From the NCBI RefSeq assembly GCF_043641665.1, contig NC_092186.1, positions 17,565,001 to 17,629,000 of the forward strand: a DNA stretch of 64,000 bases, written 5' to 3'. The notes under the pieces are model-generated. The model made no database searches, was not told where the DNA came from, and saw nothing but the letters and a program-made list of their open reading frames with translations. Position 1 is the first letter of the stretch; each line of letters starts with the position of its first letter. The position numbers and the translations under genes were made by a program. This stretch comes from Enoplosus armatus. Taxonomy: Eukaryota; Chordata; Actinopteri; Centrarchiformes; Enoplosidae. Positions 62,030 to 64,000 of this stretch are shown in pieces.

Positions 62030-62300
62030 GTTGGAACCAAAGTTTATTTCTTGGAGAGTGTGAGATAGCTTTTTAAAATCTCCTCCGCCTCTCCCATGGG
62101 GGATGTTTTCCAAAGTGGACTCGCTAAGGCGTAGCAAACAAGAGTGAATGCCCAGGCTGGACTGTGAGGAAAGGCAGATCAATGAGACAGCTCACCAGCT
62201 CATGCGTAGCAGCTTTGTGGAGATAGTCCTCTGTGGACAGTTCTGCTTTGGAGACCTGAAATCAGTTTTTGGTGGTGGTGTGGGGGGGTTGCTTATCAGC
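62030..62300. promoter_or_regulatory. candidate conserved regulatory block
   Basis: Repeat-free block with CTTTTTAAAATCTCC near 62070, CTCGCTAAGGCGTAGC near 62120 and CATGCGTAGCAGC near 62201. It ends at a G-rich stretch (62270-62289). The assignment is by texture only. Confidence 0.22.
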
Positions 62301-63762
62301 AATGGATTCCCCAGCGCATGAAGCATGTCACACAGGGAGATGGTGGTGCTCTGAGGTGTGTGTATGCCTGTGTGTATGAGCGACATCGAGAGAAAGACAT
62401 GGAGGAATGAAAGTAAACCTCTGCAGTCAAGGAAGGATTGGTAGTGCCAGGATGGTTGGGGTAGAAGGAATAAAACAAACCTGGCTCATGAGAGGCCAAT
62501 CTAAGTCCATGACATTTAAAAAAACATTTAGCATGTGCCTGATCAAAAGGAAATACACAGTTGTGTAAGTATTGTATCTTGTCTGTGTATTTTTCCGCCT
62601 GTTGTCCATCACATTTGCAGTCATGTTTCGGTGGTAACAATTAATTTTATATTGTTAACATCATGTGTTTCATGGAACATTACTTAAAAAAAAATCTGGA
62701 TATTAGAGGATACAAACCTCTGCCAAGGTTTAACAAATTGAGAGCAGATGGGGACACAGGTATTGCCAAAGAAATAGAAGATCCTTGGGAAACATTTAAA
62801 CAGAGCTCCTTTTTATCTGGGGCTGTGCAGATGCAGTAGAAGAGTCAGACAAAACAGGAGAAAGGTTATTACCATGGTAAATAGATGTGCGACGATATCA
62901 AACACACTGTAATAGTTTGCAAAGGTTCTTCACAGACAAAACAGTGTTGTTATTACTCCATTCAAATTGAAGGCACTTACAAACACAGAGGTTAAAGTGT
63001 CAGAAATGCATTTTTAACAGGTTATATGACCCCATTTCACCATGCATCTGGGGCATTAAATTCAAATTATGCTGAATGAAAAAATCAGAATACCCTAAAA
63101 AGAGTAGTCAATGAGAAAAGTTCTACTCACAAAAGATAACAATTACCTGAGTCCATTTACATTTAGACTAGCATTTTGCAGCAATTTTCACGCATGTCCA
63201 CAGGTACCAGACAGCTCGATGGAGTCTCACAGTTAGTGATAATGGTAATACACCATGAGTAGGGGCTTGAAAATTTAAAATTGAAGTGAAAAAAAGATTC
63301 TGCCAATGGCGCCTAATCAGCCAAGGAGAAACGGTGAGCGGGCTGACACAAAGCATTTTAGAGACTCAGTCAGTTCCAAAAGTCTCTCTCTTACTCTGCC
63401 TTTGTCTTGTGGTAAGTTGTCAGTTCAATTTCCTTCAACTTTAATTTGCTCCCACTCACTGGTGACCTCTTATTACCTTGCATAATTGACAAACACTGAG
63501 GCCTTAGGACTTCATTGTTACTTTAATCATTGATTATTTTAAACAGAGATGAAGGCTCTATTTTCTGTCTTTGAGTTCTCCTTAATCATAGATACATTCT
63601 GGTAATAATTGTGGAAAATTCTGTGTTCTGGGCGTAAATATAGACAAACAAGAATAAATATGTTGCTGCACTTCAAAATAATTAGGACAAAACTGAAAAC
63701 CTGCATTGGTTGAGTATTGAAAGTAAGTTTGTAAGGTTGAGTGGGGATGAATAAATGTATAC
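62301..63762. other. non-coding, nothing notable
   Basis: AT-rich sequence with frames of up to 114 codons (minus from 62640), none recognised. No mobile element is seen. Confidence 0.5.
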
Positions 63763-63792
63763 ATATATATAGATATATATATCTATATATAT
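63763..63792. repeat. 30-bp perfect AT palindrome
   Basis: An AT dinucleotide tract with symmetrically placed G (63772) and C (63783) makes the whole 30 bp its own reverse complement. It is likely to extrude as a cruciform and is a common spot for length change and assembly error. Confidence 0.9.
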
Positions 63793-64000
63793 ATGAATGA
63801 TATATTTACCTTCAAGACAACCATCAGAATTCCGTCCACAAGTCATGACAACTCTGTAAAGTTTTATTTTCAAACAAGGTTTTTCTAAATTAAATGTTCC
63901 TAAATCTTACCTCAACCTTAAAGTAATCCTTTAGCTGACCTTTCCATTTGATGAGGACATGATCCGTCCTTGTGGAGGAACAAACCTTATTCATGCCATT
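63793..64000. other. non-coding, nothing notable
   Basis: AT-rich end of the window with a few CTTACCTCAACCTTAAAG phrases. No feature is recognised and nothing indicates a gene running off the edge. Confidence 0.5.

Noticed and set aside
1..64000. CRISPR arrays, operons, tRNA or rRNA genes, phage or insertion sequences
   Set aside because: No regularly spaced direct repeats, no dense coding, and no tRNA-like structures other than SINE heads. The window is eukaryotic non-coding DNA.

Overview
The window looks like non-coding DNA from a ray-finned fish, probably a percomorph. I infer this from three things. There are tRNA-derived SINE copies of types I recognise from teleost genomes, including a V-SINE-like element with its conserved 3' tail. 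There are several long (CA)n/(TG)n tracts, and degenerate CCTAAACC-type interspersed repeats. Base composition is AT-rich and CpG-poor. I found no bacterial or organelle features, no CRISPR array and no recognisable RNA gene.

I could not recognise any protein-coding gene. The longest open frame is 174 codons (2352-2876, minus). With random stops at 3/64, about 6,000 open intervals are expected over six frames of 64 kb, so one or two of that length are expected by chance. The only coding hypothesis I carry forward is a weak one: a 69-codon, two-exon minus-strand model at 12981-13268 with a 78-nt intron. The window is therefore best read as a gene desert or part of a very large intron.

Layout: 1-5 kb has candidate regulatory blocks with homeodomain-type TAATTA sites, a GC-rich patch and a small CpG cluster. 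5-15 kb is mostly plain sequence with a (TG)26 tract, a possible mariner-like repeat near 11 kb and the weak gene model near 13 kb. 15.8-21 kb holds two long candidate conserved blocks and a truncated SINE head. 22-30 kb has an (AC)20 tract with an adjoining repeat, a CCTAAACC-type repeat, several candidate regulatory blocks and a roughly 600-bp repeat. 31-39 kb has more candidate blocks, a retroposon-like 3' end at 33.1 kb, a V-SINE-like element at 36.2 kb, a purine-rich tract at 37.3 kb and a decayed tRNA SINE at 38.9 kb. 39-47 kb is nearly featureless. 47-53 kb contains candidate blocks, an interspersed repeat, opposed CA/TG tracts and a perfect 14-bp stem hairpin near 51 kb. 53-64 kb contains more candidate blocks, a DNA-transposon-like repeat at 56.2 kb, a better preserved tRNA SINE at 60.7 kb and an AT palindrome at 63.8 kb.

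The candidate regulatory blocks are judged only by texture: mixed-complexity sequence free of visible repeats and rich in developmental transcription-factor-type motifs. Conservation could not be tested here, so their confidences are low. Repeat family assignments rest on remembered consensus patterns and not on a database search.
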